Below, piece by piece: positions 1 through 12,430 of a stretch of 64,000 nucleotides of DNA. Below the pieces are notes generated by a model. It did no database searches. It had not been told where the DNA came from and saw only the letters and a list, made by a program, of their open reading frames with translations. The DNA is taken from NCBI RefSeq assembly GCF_003711515.1, contig NW_021167087.1:305574-369573 (forward strand). The letters run 5' to 3'. This DNA is from Sodiomyces alkalinus F11 (lineage: Eukaryota > Ascomycota > Sordariomycetes > Glomerellales > Plectosphaerellaceae). A program made the translations under genes and the position numbers. Within the stretch, counting starts at the first letter, position 1. Each line of letters opens with the position of its first letter.

Positions 1-1246
1 AAGTATAGCTAAAGCTAATTAGCCTAATAGTACCGCTTTCTAGCCCACGATCTTAAGGCGGCCTACTATAGTCCAGGAGTCTATAGCCTCTTAATCGGGT
101 ATAGATAAGCTCGCCGACCTCCTTAAGAAGTATACTATTTCCCTTATTTATAATAAAGCTAAAGGCGTTAGGGACACCGCTACCTAAATACTCGCCATCT
201 AAGAAGATAGGCACGGAAAAGGTCTAAGCCCTCCTTACTATAAAGTCTAACCTAGAAACCGCTTTTTATACCGTCCTTAAGCACGCCCCTTAGTCTACGA
301 TAACTGCTTTAATACACTTTACCGCCCCTAATCAGGCTAACGGTGCCGCTTCCTAGCCTAATAACGCCTAGTATACTAAGGAGATCTACTACGGAGGAGC
401 CCGCCCTAAATATAATAATAACCGATATAACGATAACCGCCTAACCTAGTAATATAATAACGGCCCGGGATAGTAGCGAGGAGCTTAGAATAATAGATAG
501 CCCCCTTTAGCTTACTACTACTATTACGGCTAAGAAGGGTATCGGAGAGATAACTACCCTATCCTAATCTATAATAGCGCCTATAACCTAATTAAGTAGT
601 AGTTCCCCGAGTATTTAGTTATAGATTAGAACGGTACCTAGGCGACCTGCCTAAAGAATAAGCTACGGGTTAACGAGTACTAGCTATATAGACACCTTAT
701 ACTATACTGGCTAGCCACTAAGCTTAATAGCCGATTTACCGAACTTATAGACCTCTATATTAAGACCTTTTAGCCCGCTACTCTCCCTTATAAGATTAAT
801 AAGACTAATAGGCTTCTAATTAAGTATATAGTTAAGCAGGTATAGAAGTAGTAGGCCGGTTAAAGTGATTAGGCTAACCAGGCCACTTAAGCCTTAAGAG
901 TTACTAAGGTCACGGGATCTATTAATTTTATTACTACTAGAGTATATACTATATCTATACCGCGACCTACCTTGACCGAACCCTAGGACCCTCTTCGTAT
1001 TATTAGGAGCGGTAGAGTTAGTAAACCCACGCTAAAAGTAGCTAGTTCCCCTAATCAGGCCGTTTAATAGACCCTATCGACTCCGGAAAGCTCCTAAAGG
1101 GTTATACAGATAGTTAATAATATCGATATAGATAATAGTCTAACCCCTAATTTAATAGCCCCTATATCTAGACCCGCTATTACCTTAACTATTACCCGGC
1201 CTACCTCGCGAGCCTTAACTTAGAAAGATACCCTTAATTTATTTAA
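1..1246 (+). pseudogene. Ty3/gypsy gag relic, 5' part of a split element
   Basis: This is the gag portion of a Ty3/gypsy retrotransposon that begins outside the window. At 516-557 the codons follow the C-x2-C-x4-H-x4-C spacing of a CCHC nucleic-acid-binding zinc knuckle. All four ligand positions now read Tyr, as expected when TGC/TGT and CAC/CAT codons lose CpA/TpG, and an internal Gln codon has become TAA. Pro/Thr-rich sequence follows. The frame is broken by many TAG/TAA codons. The relic stops at 1246, where the copia element (with its target duplication) is inserted, and the same element resumes at 7499. It cannot be functional. Confidence 0.75.
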
Positions 1247-1251
1247 CTAGG

Positions 1252-1534
1252 TGTCGCACGTCAAAAGGCACTTCAATAATCAACTTATTAGAGCAGAAAT
1301 CTCGTGTGTGTGTATTATATCAAGTTACATCTAGGAGAGTCTCTTATGCCCTTAATTTAGGTGGTGAAGACTCTATTATAGATACTATATCATTTAGATC
1401 CTATCCGGTCTTTTCCGGTATCTACTCTTATTATATTCTAATACCCAAAGTCCCCGATATCCGGAGCCCTTAGTCATAGAGTGGATCCCCCCTGGATCCC
1501 CTATAGACTATATTGTGGTCCTGCCTATACGACG
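1252..1534 (-). repeat. copia 3' LTR
   Basis: This 283-bp copy matches 7201-7493 along its length. It begins TG on the plus strand, and the other end is preceded (in element sense) by a G-rich purine tract. Most differences from the 5' LTR are C/T or G/A transitions, mainly in CpA/TpG context. CTAGG abuts its outer edge. Confidence 0.9.
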
Positions 1535-1550
1535 CACCCCCTTAGTTAAG
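1535..1550 (-). other. copia polypurine tract
   Basis: Read on the minus strand, AACTAAGGGGGTG lies directly before the 3' LTR. This is the position and composition of the tract that primes plus-strand DNA synthesis in LTR elements. Confidence 0.65.
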
Positions 1551-1979
1551 GTGGGTCTTCCCAGGTTAACTAACTAATTAGAGGCTTCGGTTTAAACCAA
1601 ACGCTCTTAACTTTTCCATCGTAAAATCAACAGTTAAGGGAAAGCGCCCTCGCAAAAGGGATCCAAATCCGCCCTATTTAACCGTTCAATTCAATTCCAT
1701 CTCAATTAGTTCCTCGATCCTGATTAGCCGGATCTAATTAATTAGATCCACATCCATCGGATCTACCACGCCCTCAGGGGCCTTCGTTATAGCCGCTTTA
1801 GCGCGTTCAATCTCTTCGTGTAGTCGTTTAGACCACTCGATACGATCCTTTTAATCAGTCAAATTAAGCTACTACTATAGTCTTTTAATCCCCGCCTCCG
1901 GCAGTGCCTTCGTCAATCTGTCCGCGATTATCTCCTTCGTGTTAACGTACGTAACCTTAAAGAGACCTTATTATACTAA

Positions 1980-3300
1980 CTAGCACGCCCACTAGTTATA
2001 TATATCGACGTGCCGTAGCCTTATCCGCAGGCATTATGCCTTCTTATTAACGAGGTCAATAGTCTATTAATCATCGCAGTATAGCTATAGCTATTATTAG
2101 TCCAGCCGAAGCGCTAAATCCTTTAATATCCGGCTAACAAACAACGTCTCTTTAGCGGCCTCTATAAGAGCGAGCAGTTCCGATTCTATTAACGACGTCG
2201 TGACCGTCGGTTATTTACCCGCTTTCTAGTTAACGGTGCCGCCGAAGAGCTTTATCGTATATCCTTACGAACTCTTACGGTCTAGATTATCCCTAAAGGA
2301 CGCGTCGCTTACTATTAGAAAGAGCCTATCCCCGCCGAATTCTAGGCAGTAGTGTCTCGTGTGGTATAGGAATAGCAGCACTTATTAAGCCCTCTTAAGG
2401 TGGTTAGAGGAGGGGTTAACGTTATATTAGAAAAGCTTTAAGCAGGCGAACACGATATCGGGTCTCGTCACGATAGCGGCGTATAGGATAGAACTAATTA
2501 TTCCCTAATACTAACGGACCGTAGGAATTAACGCGCGGGTACCGTCTCGGGGTATCACCGGCTCCGTAGATAATAGGACCTTTAGTGGTTTTCGGCAGAG
2601 TATATCTACGCAGTATTTAACCGTGATCTTCTCCACGTAGGAGGACTATAACAGCTATAACCTACGGGTGGCTCTATCCCTCAGGACCTTAATTCCTAGG
2701 AACCAACGGATTTCTTCGCCTCCTAATAACCTATAGCTTCGCTTAAGGGCAGCCTCGAGGTTATCGGCGTCCGTCTTACGGTCTCTATAGTATATAAGTC
2801 CGATATCGTTAATATAGAAGAATAGGATTAAACCGTCGCAGATTATAATATAGGGGTCGTTAGGGACGGCTATAAAGCATATCCTTTATAGCGTGCCGCT
2901 AAATTCCTCTTACTATAGCAGTAACGATACCCTTAAACCGAAAAGGGCTTTCCGTAGTAGTAGGACCTTACCTAGTACTTCGTAGCCTTACGGTATCTTT
3001 ATAAACACCTCTTCTTTAAGGCTAGCGTTAACGAATGCGTTAACGGTATCGAACTGCCTTATCTCTAGGTTAAATCGGGCGGCGATCGCTATTAGTATAC
3101 GGAAGGACCGCGAGGCTAGCGTTACGGCGTATTTATCTTTAGTCTCTAACCGTTTTTATTAATCTCCTCGGACTATAAAGCGTGCCTATACTTAAGAAGG
3201 GTGTCCTCCTTATTAAATTTATAGGTGTATACCTATCTACAGGCGAGGACTTATTGCTTATTAGCTTAATCACCACCTACCTCCTACTAGCAGCCTATTT
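1980..3300 (-). pseudogene. copia reverse transcriptase and RNase H relic
   Basis: On the minus strand, 2802-2819 reads F-Y-I-N-D-I. This is the copia catalytic Y-V-D-D box with the first Asp changed to Asn by a G-to-A change after T. A conserved WFLGIKV-like stretch follows at about 2690-2715. Further along, near 2100-2285, come the RNase H hallmarks RKSS-x-GY, KLFGG, and TTS-x-IESELLAL. Numerous TAG/TAA codons interrupt the frame. The enzyme would have copied element RNA into DNA in cytoplasmic virus-like particles. It is catalytically dead both from the Asp-to-Asn change and from the stops. Confidence 0.85.
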
Positions 3301-3799
3301 ATCGGTGCCCTTTAATGTGTTCCCCCTCGGCCTATAACCACCGCTCCCGTAACGGATAAAGGCGTATATCGCGGTGGTGGTTTAGTAAAGGCGGGAGATC
3401 CTCACGGGTCACGTACGATAGCGATAGCGGCTAGGAGGCATAAAGGGAATCTATAGCACTGATATCGTCGTCGTTAATAGTTTACTTCCTCGTGCGTATA
3501 GGGTTATAAGTCCTGCTAGCGTTAAAGAACGCCTTCTAGGCGTTATCGTTCTAAACCTTCTCGGTCGTGTATAGACTTACGATAGTTCTCGTGATAGATA
3601 GGCGCGCGGGTAATAGGCGCGCGGCCGACAAGAGTATAGCTAACGGGCGCCCCCTAGGGGCACCTATAGCTATCCGTTAGTGGTTATCGCGTTCTTCCAC
3701 CTTAGCGCCCCTAACTACCGCTAACGCTATAAGGAACGCGCACGCGGGATCTTTAGGGGATATTAGAGGCGTGGGAAACGGTTTAAATCTCGTAGTGGT

Positions 3800-3990
3800 A
3801 AACCGTGAAGTGTCCGCAGTAATAGCGGTAGTGTCGCCTTTACCCGTAGTAATAACGGTGGTATAGTAATAGTAGTATCCGTAGTAATAGCGGTGCCCGT
3901 AGTAATAGCAGTATAGTCTATAGTAATAGTAGTGGCCTCTCTCGTAGTAATAATAACGGCCTCGCCTTCGTCCGCAGTAATAGCGGTAGC
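3800..3990 (-). repeat. degenerate Thr-codon repeat inside copia
   Basis: A short unit resembling GTAGTAATAGCGGT recurs about ten times with variation. On the element's coding strand it gives runs of Thr, Ala and Ile codons. It lies between the integrase-side region and the reverse transcriptase, so it probably encoded a variable linker. Confidence 0.6.
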
Positions 3991-4099
3991 GTAAGAGTCT
4001 TCCGACTTAAGATCTAATACGTCTATAGCTATACCCCTTAATAGCAGCCTATTCGCGGTCGTGGTATAGGTGATACGGATAGATTACAGGCGTTCCCCG

Positions 4100-5430
4100 A
4101 TTTCCTCGGCGGAAGCTATAGCTTATAGCGTTTTAATCCTGCCGTTAAATATCTCGTCTTCGTTAAAGACCACGTCTCTTATAGTGATAATATCCGTTAG
4201 GTATAGCAGCTAAATACGGAAGCTATCCGAGGATTAGTATCCGATATAATAGTCGATCTATATCTTCGGTTCTAGCCTTTACAGGCGGTTTCTTTTAGCT
4301 TAGGTATCGCGCGTTTTTGCAAAGGCTTTATAGCCGTAAGCTCGTAGGTGCGTGAGGTTAGGTTAACGGCCGCGCAGGCCTTCGTATAGTGTCTTCCAGT
4401 TATTAATATATCGTGGCGTTCTATTATACAGATACACAGCAGTCTTAAAGATCTTACGCTAGATAGATATAGGCAGATTAGCTCCAATCCTTATAGCCCT
4501 CGCCCTTCTCTTACTAATACCTCTAATCCGTTCTGCCACACTGTTCTAATCCTATAAATATAATACCGACGGCTAGCCTTCTACCCCCTTAGCAGCGAGG
4601 AAAGCAACGACTTCTGAGTGCTAAAATATCTTAGAATCAGCCCGTAGAACGCGTGGCCTAACGTCGAATTAGGTCTTAAGCAGGGTAAAAACGTCCTTTA
4701 GAGTGTGCAGGATAAAGCCTTAGTCTCTCTTCTGTAGGTAGTAATCCCACGTATAACCTATATACACGTCTATAACGAATATAATAGACTTATATAGTCC
4801 GCCTGCTAATTACTCCGCCTCTTCCAGATCGTGAAAATTAATAGCCAGGGCCTCTCCGGGCTTTAACGAGTAAAGGGATAGTATCTGCTAGATCTACGTA
4901 GGCACTTACGATTACCTATATGCGTTATAGTCCGTTATACGAGGTCCCTTTATCTTTACCCTCTCAATGACGTTAACGATCTTTATAAGAGTATCGGTGC
5001 CGTAGTAGCCGAGGCGTTCGTGCTACCGTTATACCGTAGTCTTCTACGGTTACCGCGGTTATCGTGATCTTCTATACGGGTTATCGCGGGGGTGCCTTAC
5101 TAAGACCGCGAACGTGGTAGCGGCCGTGGCTTCCGCGCGCTCGATTATATACGAGCCGTGGATATCTAGCAGCTTATAGATAGGCCGGTTATCGGCGGAG
5201 CTAACGATAATATCGTTTACGGTATCCTAGCGGTAACCTTATAGGCGTAGCTAGCGTTCTAAGACGATATTAGTAACGAATTCCTTATAGTATACGACGT
5301 CACGGAGGTATAATAGCCTCTTCGTGCCCGATAAGGATTACACACGTAGCTTAACGTCTCCGTATCCGAGGATAGAAGCCTTATAAGTACCCACCTAAAG
5401 CTTTAATAAATTAACCGTGGATAGTCTAAC
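4100..5430 (-). pseudogene. copia integrase relic
   Basis: Minus-strand sequence between the protease and reverse transcriptase positions, where copia elements keep integrase. The recognisable part is the C-terminal side. An open stretch at 4272-4487 carries T-YELTAIKP and PKLKET motifs. It is followed, near 4140-4270, by a PKIxIDYxxGY then RDVVFNEDEIF pattern typical of the region joining copia integrase to reverse transcriptase. Stop codons replace expected Trp and Gln codons. The catalytic D,D,E triad was not located with confidence. Confidence 0.65.
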
Positions 5431-6801
5431 GGCCGTAAAACGGCCTTAATTATTAAAGATATAGATTAACGATCCTGAGTCTAGGATCGCATAGTATGAT
5501 AGCGCTCTGGCTTAGTTAATAGAAAGGGATATCCCCTATTCTTATTATAATCTTAATAGTATCGTCGTATAACGACGCGCCACCTCCTAGGTTAAGGGGG
5601 CTCCTAGTCTCCCCGTCGCGGTAACGGACAGGTCTTTATAAACTATAGTAGGCGTAGTATTATAGAGTTAATCTTCCTAGACTTCCTCTATCTTATTAGC
5701 AGTGGTAGCTACTACTTCCAACCTCTTCTGTATCGCGGTGTCCACGCGGCTTTTAAAACTATAAATACGTATCTTCTTTTCCGCGACCTTTATAATATCT
5801 TCACGGCCACGCTAGGTATAAGGGCGTATATCCAGCCTCACGTACTAATAGGCGGCGGTAGTATAGGTGTTTTCGTATATCTCGTAGGGCCTCCTTATTA
5901 CGGGAAGGATAGCCTTTAAGAACGTGTCGCTATAAGGACGCTTTTTATTATCTTTATTATTAGTAGTAGTAGTATCCTTAGTATCGGGGAGGTTCCTAAG
6001 GGTATTAAAGGTGCCTCTCCTAACTCTAGGCTTTATAGCAGAGGATTATAGGCTCTTTATATTACTAAGAACAGCCCTTAGAGCCTTTATAAAGTCGTTA
6101 ATCGTTAGCTCGTTTTTCGTAATCTTATTGTAGTTATTGACTAGGTAGTTATTACTCTATTCCTAGGTAATAGGTCTAACAGCTTTTAACGTATCTTCTA
6201 CCTAATAGTCCGCGCTTCATAGTTCTAAAACGCGTATATATTTATAGTATATTATCGCTATTTTCTAGCTTACCACCTAGGCGTCTATATCCTTAGGTAT
6301 AGCCTTTATAGGCGTGGTGTATCGTCGGTATAGGACTAGGGCTTCCTTACAGAGGTCTATAGGTATTAGTCCTGCGTGCGCGTGTAGGAGAGTAATCCAG
6401 GCCCGCGGGTTATTTACGGTATCGTCCTATAACTAGGCGAGGAGGTTACGTAACGTGGTATACACGGTCCCTTCGATATAGGAGCGTACCTCGTTAAACT
6501 CCTTCTACTACGCGTCGTAGTCTGCCTTTTCCTCGCGGTATATACGGCGATCTTATAGGTAGCGCGTACGCTCCTTTTTAGAGAGGTTATCGATAGATAT
6601 AGGCGTCCTAGTCGGTGGTTCTTTTATTACGGCCGTAACCTTCCGGCGAGCGGCCGTCTTCCTCTTACCGGTAGCCGTGGTAGCGGCCGTGGTAGCCGTG
6701 GATTCTATAGCATCCGTGGCCTTATCGCCCTCTAGCGTGATAGTGGAAGACGGAGTAGCTATAACGGTAGTGGCCGTGGCCTCCTCCGCGTTAGGGTCCA
6801 C
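5430..6801 (-). pseudogene. copia gag-protease relic
   Basis: The polyprotein appears to start at the minus-strand ATG at 6801, which opens an 82-residue Ala/Thr-rich run ending in basic residues. Downstream, at 5470-5484, is L-D-S-G-S preceded by A-I, the copia aspartic-protease active-site pattern. The catalytic Asp is kept. The 400 bp between the 5' LTR and the start codon is the leader. Stops throughout the remainder make this non-coding today. Confidence 0.75.
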
Positions 6802-7188
6802 GGCGAGGGCTTCGTATTTACGAACGTTAGGGGGTATAGGTATAGGGAGGAAATAGGCGTTAGCCTCCTTATCGCTTAGCTTTAGATTAAGGTAGTTATC
6901 CTAGTAGGAGGCCGATTTACCGCGTACGGCGCGCTCCTAAACTACCTAATCCCTCCAGTTAACGAGGGTTATAGCGGCCGCCTTCTCTTCGGCGTTAGAT
7001 ACGTTAGAAGATATCTTTACTAGATTATCGTTTATCGGTTAGTTAATTAATAGGTAGGTTAATTAATCTCTTAATTACTCTGATTAGGTCGATAGTAGTT
7101 ATTTAAAAGTGCTTATATAGACGTGATTACTTCTTTGCAGTGGAATAGGGGTAGCCTTATTAATATCTATCGTTTAGGCATTATAAAC

Positions 7189-7200
7189 CGGGCTCATAAC
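7189..7200 (-). other. copia primer-binding site (half-tRNA-Met type)
   Basis: The plus strand reads GGGCTCATAAC immediately outside the 5' LTR. That is the anticodon stem-loop sequence of a methionine tRNA (CAT anticodon flanked by T and AA). The minus-strand copy is therefore complementary to a cleaved tRNA-Met, the primer mode known for copia and several fungal Ty1/copia elements. Confidence 0.75.
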
Positions 7201-7493
7201 TATCGCACGTCAAAAGGCACTTCAATAATTAACTTAGTAGAGCAGATATCTCGTGTATATATATTATATCAAGTTACATCTAGGAGAGTCTCTTATACCC
7301 TTAATTCAGGTGGTGAAGACTCTATTATGGGTACCATATTATTTAGATCCTATCCAGTCTTTTCCGGTATCCACCCTTATTATATCCTAATACCCAAAGT
7401 CCCCGATATCCGGAGCCCTTAGTTATAGAGTAGATCCCCCCTGGATCCCCTATAGACCATATTGTGGTCCTGCCCATACGACACTAGGAGGCT
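7201..7493 (-). repeat. copia 5' LTR
   Basis: This 293-bp copy pairs with 1252-1534. In element sense it begins TGTCGTATGGG and ends next to the primer-binding site. The original terminal CA now reads TA through RIP. CTAGG at 7494-7498 is the target duplication. The LTR retains many more CpA/TpG than the element body. Confidence 0.9.
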
Positions 7494-7498
7494 ATTAT

Positions 7499-10400
7499 AT
7501 AAAAGGTCCGCGAGAAGAGCCTAAAGCATCTTTTAAAGATAGAGGTTAAGGTTCTTATAGTTTACCTCCTCTCTACTAATAAAGCTATCCTCACGGACTA
7601 TAAGGAGACGCTAAGGTCGATCGGTAGCCAGGTAAAGCCTTATAAAGTCATCCGCTTAACCCCTAAAAAGGCCTTTTTTATAGACTCCTTACCCCTAGGA
7701 CCTAAATATCCTATATAGTTTATAAATACCGCGACCGTTACCCCTACGCCTAACGGTGCCCTATCTATTACGCCCGCTCCGACGATTAATAAACTAAAGC
7801 CTCCTACTATTTACGCTAAGTATATAACGATATAGGTTAGTCTAACTGAGCGAATAGCTAAGGCCTATCCTATAAAGGATCGGTTTTACGTAGTTATTAA
7901 TATAGGAGCCGTCTTTAATACTATCCGGCTAGACCTTATAGAAAAGCTAGGATTACGGAGCCGTATCGGGAAAATTAATATCGCGATTAAGGGAATTAAC
8001 GATATAGATAGGGTAAACTATATAGGATATCTAGAGGAGTACCTTTAGGTCGGGGACTAGTATAAGAAGGTCTATTTCGTGGTAATCGAGGGAATAAGGC
8101 CTAGGATACTTCTTAGCCTATTATTCTTACTCGATAATCACGCCTCTTTTACCTATAAGGACGGATAGATTAATATAGACTTTACCTACGGGGATACCCG
8201 TATTATTATTCCTATCACTAGTAGGAAATAGGTCGATAACCGCCCTTATAGATAAAGCTAGCCTAAGTTTAAAGAGGAGGAGAAGCGTTAAGAAGAGGAG
8301 GATTTAATCGATCTAAGTATCGGATAGTAAGGGGAGGATAGCGTCCCTTATAGTTAGTCTGGGGCCGCTACCTTAATATCGAGTAACGATAAGATTAGCG
8401 GTTCGCCCGATTAGGGGGTAAGGGAGGAGAAAGCGAAAAAGAAAGAGGAGGAGAAGAAAAAGCGCGATAACAATATTTTCTTTTATTTAGATAATAAGGA
8501 TACTATTACTTCAATAGCCTTTCTATTTACGGAGGAGGTAAAGCCCTTAATAAAGAGAATTTATATAGCCTTAAGGGCGATATTATAAGATTAGAGCTAA
8601 GGATATAAGAGGTATATCGCGGAGGCTCCCTATATAATAACTACGACTATATAATAATAACTAATTTATACTAACCACTTATCTTTTTCGACTTTTCTAT
8701 ACTATTATTAGCCTAATTACCCTAATAGCCTTTTAGTCTTATATTTTCGAAAGGACCGGATAATATAGGATAATTCCTAGATAAGAGCGCTTAAGGCTTT
8801 AAAGAAAGAGGAGGATAGTATTATTAGTATAGCCGCGGTTATAATAAAAAGGCTATAATAGCCTAAGAGGAGGAAGTCCTAGGATTTTATTAAAGAAGTA
8901 TACTATCCTCCTAATCTTAAAGGCGTCTTTACTATATAAAAGCGTAAGGCTTTTAAGGTTTACCCTCTTAACGACATTCCGTCTAATAGAAGTGTCCCCG
9001 ATAAAGACCCCTATTAGAAGAAGAATATCCTTATAGAAATTAAAGAGGAAGACTAGGAGCCGGAAGACGAGCGGTTTGTTAGCCTAATTATACTAAAGTT
9101 TTCTAAAATTATACCCCGTTCGCGCCTTATACCCGAAAGACTCGACGCTATCCTAAAGACTATTAACTACTTAACCCTTAAGGAAAAGGAGCTCCTAATA
9201 AAGGTCCTCCTAAACCGCGAAGTAGCTATTACGTGGGATTAGACTAAGTACGGCCGCCTCGATAAATAAGTAGCCCCTTTATAGAAGATTCGGGCGGTTC
9301 CTTATAAGGCGTGGCAGGTAAAAGGGATCCTTATCCCTAAGGCTCTAGAGTCTATAGTCGTGCAGATAATAAAGGACCGCCTTAAGAAAGGTATAATCGA
9401 GGAGAGCTATATCGCCTATCATAACCCCTGGTTCTTAGTTAAGAAGAAGGACGGTAATATACGGCTTATTAACTCGGCTACTAAGATTAACGTAGTAACC
9501 CTTTAAGATCCCTTTATACCGCCTAGGGCCGATAAGTTCTCCGAGGATTTCGCTATATATAAGCTTATATTACTCTTAGACCTTTTTTCCGGCTACGATT
9601 AGGTTACCCTTAACAAGGAGTCTCGAGATCTAACTACCTTTACGACTATTATTAGACTCTTTAGGATATATACCCTTCTCTAGGGGGCTACTAACTTAAT
9701 AGCCTAGTTTATATGTATTATAACCCGTATTCTTTACAACTTTATTCCTTAGTGCTATAGACCCTTTATTAACGATATTATAGTAAAAGGACTAATAACC
9801 ACTTATAAGGATACCCTAATTAGACTAGGAATTCGCTGTTTTATAGCCGAGTATATCGTTAATATTAATAAAGTGCTTCTTAACGTGGAGCTAGCTAAAG
9901 GCACTATCGTAGGTATTAAAAGCTAGTAGTATTAGAAAGTAGCCACTATTATAGGCTATATCTACGGTACTAATAGTCGTTCCCCTAAATAGGCTAAGAT
10001 TATAAAGGTCTAAGAGTAGGAACGGTATAGCACGGTCTTTAATATTCGTTTATTCCTTAGTCTTACTACCTTTTACCGAGTCTAGATTTATAAGTTCGCT
10101 ATTATCGCTAGACCCCTAACCGATATACTACGGAAGAATACTACCTGTAAGTAGGAGGAGCCTTAATAACACGCTATAGACGCCCTTAAGAAAGCCCTTA
10201 CTACTACCCCTATCCTAATTACTATCTAGTACGGCGAAAGCGTGGGGATTATCTACGTTATTATCGATAATAGCACGGATAGATAAGGTAGAATCCTCGG
10301 ATAATATATTAAGAATAAAAGAGCTATAGCACGATACGAAAGCGGCCGCTAGTCTCCTACGGAGAGGGTCTATAATACTAGTAAGCTAGAGCTAAGGGGA

Positions 10401-12430
10401 GTCCTAAAGACCCTTCGGCGCCTACGTAATTACCTTTATAGGGTTTACTTTATCCTTAAGACCGATACCTAAGCCCTCTTATCCTAGTTAAAAGGATCTG
10501 CTACTAATCTCCCTAATACTCTAATTACCCGATAGCTTACCTAGATCCGGCTTTTCGACTTCGATATTAAGTATATTAAAGGATTTAGGAATACTATAGC
10601 CGATAGACTCTTATAGATACCCGGAATACCCTTTAATTAGGCTAACGACGATACCGAAGGAGACCTAGATAATTTCGTGGACGATAGAATCTTCCTTACG
10701 GAAGCCGAGAAGCAGTTTAACGACCCTGCCTTAGCTAACGATATCCTCGATAAGGACCTTACCTAGAGTTAGTTTTCCCGATAAGTAGCCACCTTTTTAA
10801 TAACCTTTCGTGTGCCTAAAGGAATAAATCCTAGGGAAGCCCGTAAAGTTAAAGATAAAGCTACCCGTGTATTCCTTAAAGATAGACTACTATAGACTCG
10901 AGTAACTTAAGCCAATTTAACCCCTAAACGCTAGATTAATAATAAGGATACTTAGGTTAACCTAATTAGAAAAGCCTATAATAAATCCGGATACCGAGGA
11001 AGGCAGGGCACTTACTATCGCCTCGCCGCTAACTACTTCTAGGATAGTATCTATAAGAGCGTTTAGAGGTTTATCGAGTCCTGTTCTAAATATTAGGCCC
11101 GCCGTAGCCGTTCCTAGGAGGACCCCCTAATCTTAATAAGCCTGCCCGAAACCACCCTCCCTTTTACCTAGGTTAGCCTAGATATTTAATATCTTTAAGG
11201 GTAGTATCTTATAAAGGCCGCTATATATTTATAGATTAGGTTAAGGCCCGACTACTAAAGAAGAATACGTCTAAGGCTATTTCCTCGTTTCTATAGGAAG
11301 ATATAATCTATAGGTATAGGCTCTATATAATCCTCCTTATAGATAGAGGTCTACAGAATAAGGGTTATATAATCGAGCTAAACCATCGCTATAGGACTAC
11401 TTAAAAGCTCGCCTCGACCTACTACCCCCGCGCTAATAGCCTTAACGAGGTTAGGCATAAGGCTATTACCCACGCTTTATTTATCTAGTCGAAGCTTTAT
11501 CCTAAAGCCCTTCACGAGATCCTCCTAATAGTCCTTTTCGCTAACCGTATAACGGTAAAAGCTTTTACTAGCCGTACCCCTTTCTTCCTTCTATATAGCT
11601 ATAAGGCTATTACCCCGATTAAGACGACCTGCCTAACCTAGAGAGTACTAGACTAAGGCCGCGTTAAAACCCCCGAAGATAAGATAATACTTCGGTTAAG
11701 GGCTTTTACCTAGCTTAATACCGACCGATAAGCTACTATTACTATAATTACTAAATAATAAGAGCGACGGATAGCCTATATTAATACTAGCCATGCCCGG
11801 GTACTCCGTAAGTAAAGGTTATAAATAAAGGATCTTATACTAGTTTATAATACTAAGAAAGCTATCGATATAAGCTATAAGCCTAAGCTTAACTACCGCT
11901 AAAACGGCCTATATCGTATCCGGAAGGCTAATCACGATAATAAGTCCTTTATCCTTAAGACTCTTACTAGGGAAGAACTAAAAGGGATTACTTTTACCGC
12001 TAACCGCCTAAAGAAGTTTATCTAAAATAATAATAGGTATTAGGAGCCTAAGTGACTAGACTATACTTAAACGAGACTATAGCGAGGAGCTTAAGATCAC
12101 GTACCCTACCCGAGGAGCGCCTATTACCGAAGAAGTTACCGAAGCACCCTTTTTACCTAGCGAAGACCCTAAGGAAGATACTAAGGCCGAGGATAATATT
12201 AGTTCCCCTAATTATACTATTAACGATATTTTACGCCGCTCCGAGAGATTAAAAGAGTTATTAGGGGAGTATTATAAAAAGCTGGAAGAAGAGTTAAAAA
12301 AGGTAAGGGAGTCTAGTACCGTTAAGGTATAGATTCTATAACGCCTAGATTTTAACCCGAGTAAGTATAAGGATTATACTAGCGAGCTGTATTATATTCC
12401 TTATTATCACTTTCCCTAATTTCCTTTATT
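7499..12430 (+). pseudogene. Ty3/gypsy pol relic, 3' part of the split element
   Basis: This continues the element interrupted at 1246. In order it shows four parts. (1) An aspartic protease around 7893-7930, with the D-T-G box altered to N-I-G. (2) Reverse transcriptase at about 9380-9880, with motifs NPWFLVKKKDG, RLINSATK and LDLFSGYD, and a catalytic F-I-N-D-I at 9765-9779 (first Asp lost). (3) RNase H at about 10210-10640, with ARYESGR, SPTERVYN, LELRGVLK and a terminal DR-L-IPG-like segment. (4) Integrase at about 10950-11700, including a STYYPRANSLNE-like box. RIP stops occur throughout. No LTR was found; the 5' end lies outside the window and the 3' end is unclear. Confidence 0.82.

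Larger units (their letters stand above)
1252..7493 (-). mobile_element. Ty1/copia retrotransposon, complete but RIPed
   Basis: The element spans 6242 bp from LTR to LTR and reads on the minus strand in the copia order gag, protease, integrase, reverse transcriptase, RNase H. It is flanked by the direct repeat CTAGG at 1247-1251 and 7494-7498, a 5-bp target-site duplication, which fixes both ends. Its LTRs lie at 7201-7493 (5') and 1252-1534 (3'). A primer-binding site adjoins the 5' LTR and a purine tract adjoins the 3' LTR. All coding parts carry RIP stops, so it is dead. It sits inside the gypsy relic and is therefore the younger insertion. Confidence 0.92.

Noticed and set aside
3800..3990. 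Possible CRISPR-like array
   Set aside because: Units are degenerate, unspaced and in a fungal retroelement coding region; no regular repeat-spacer structure.
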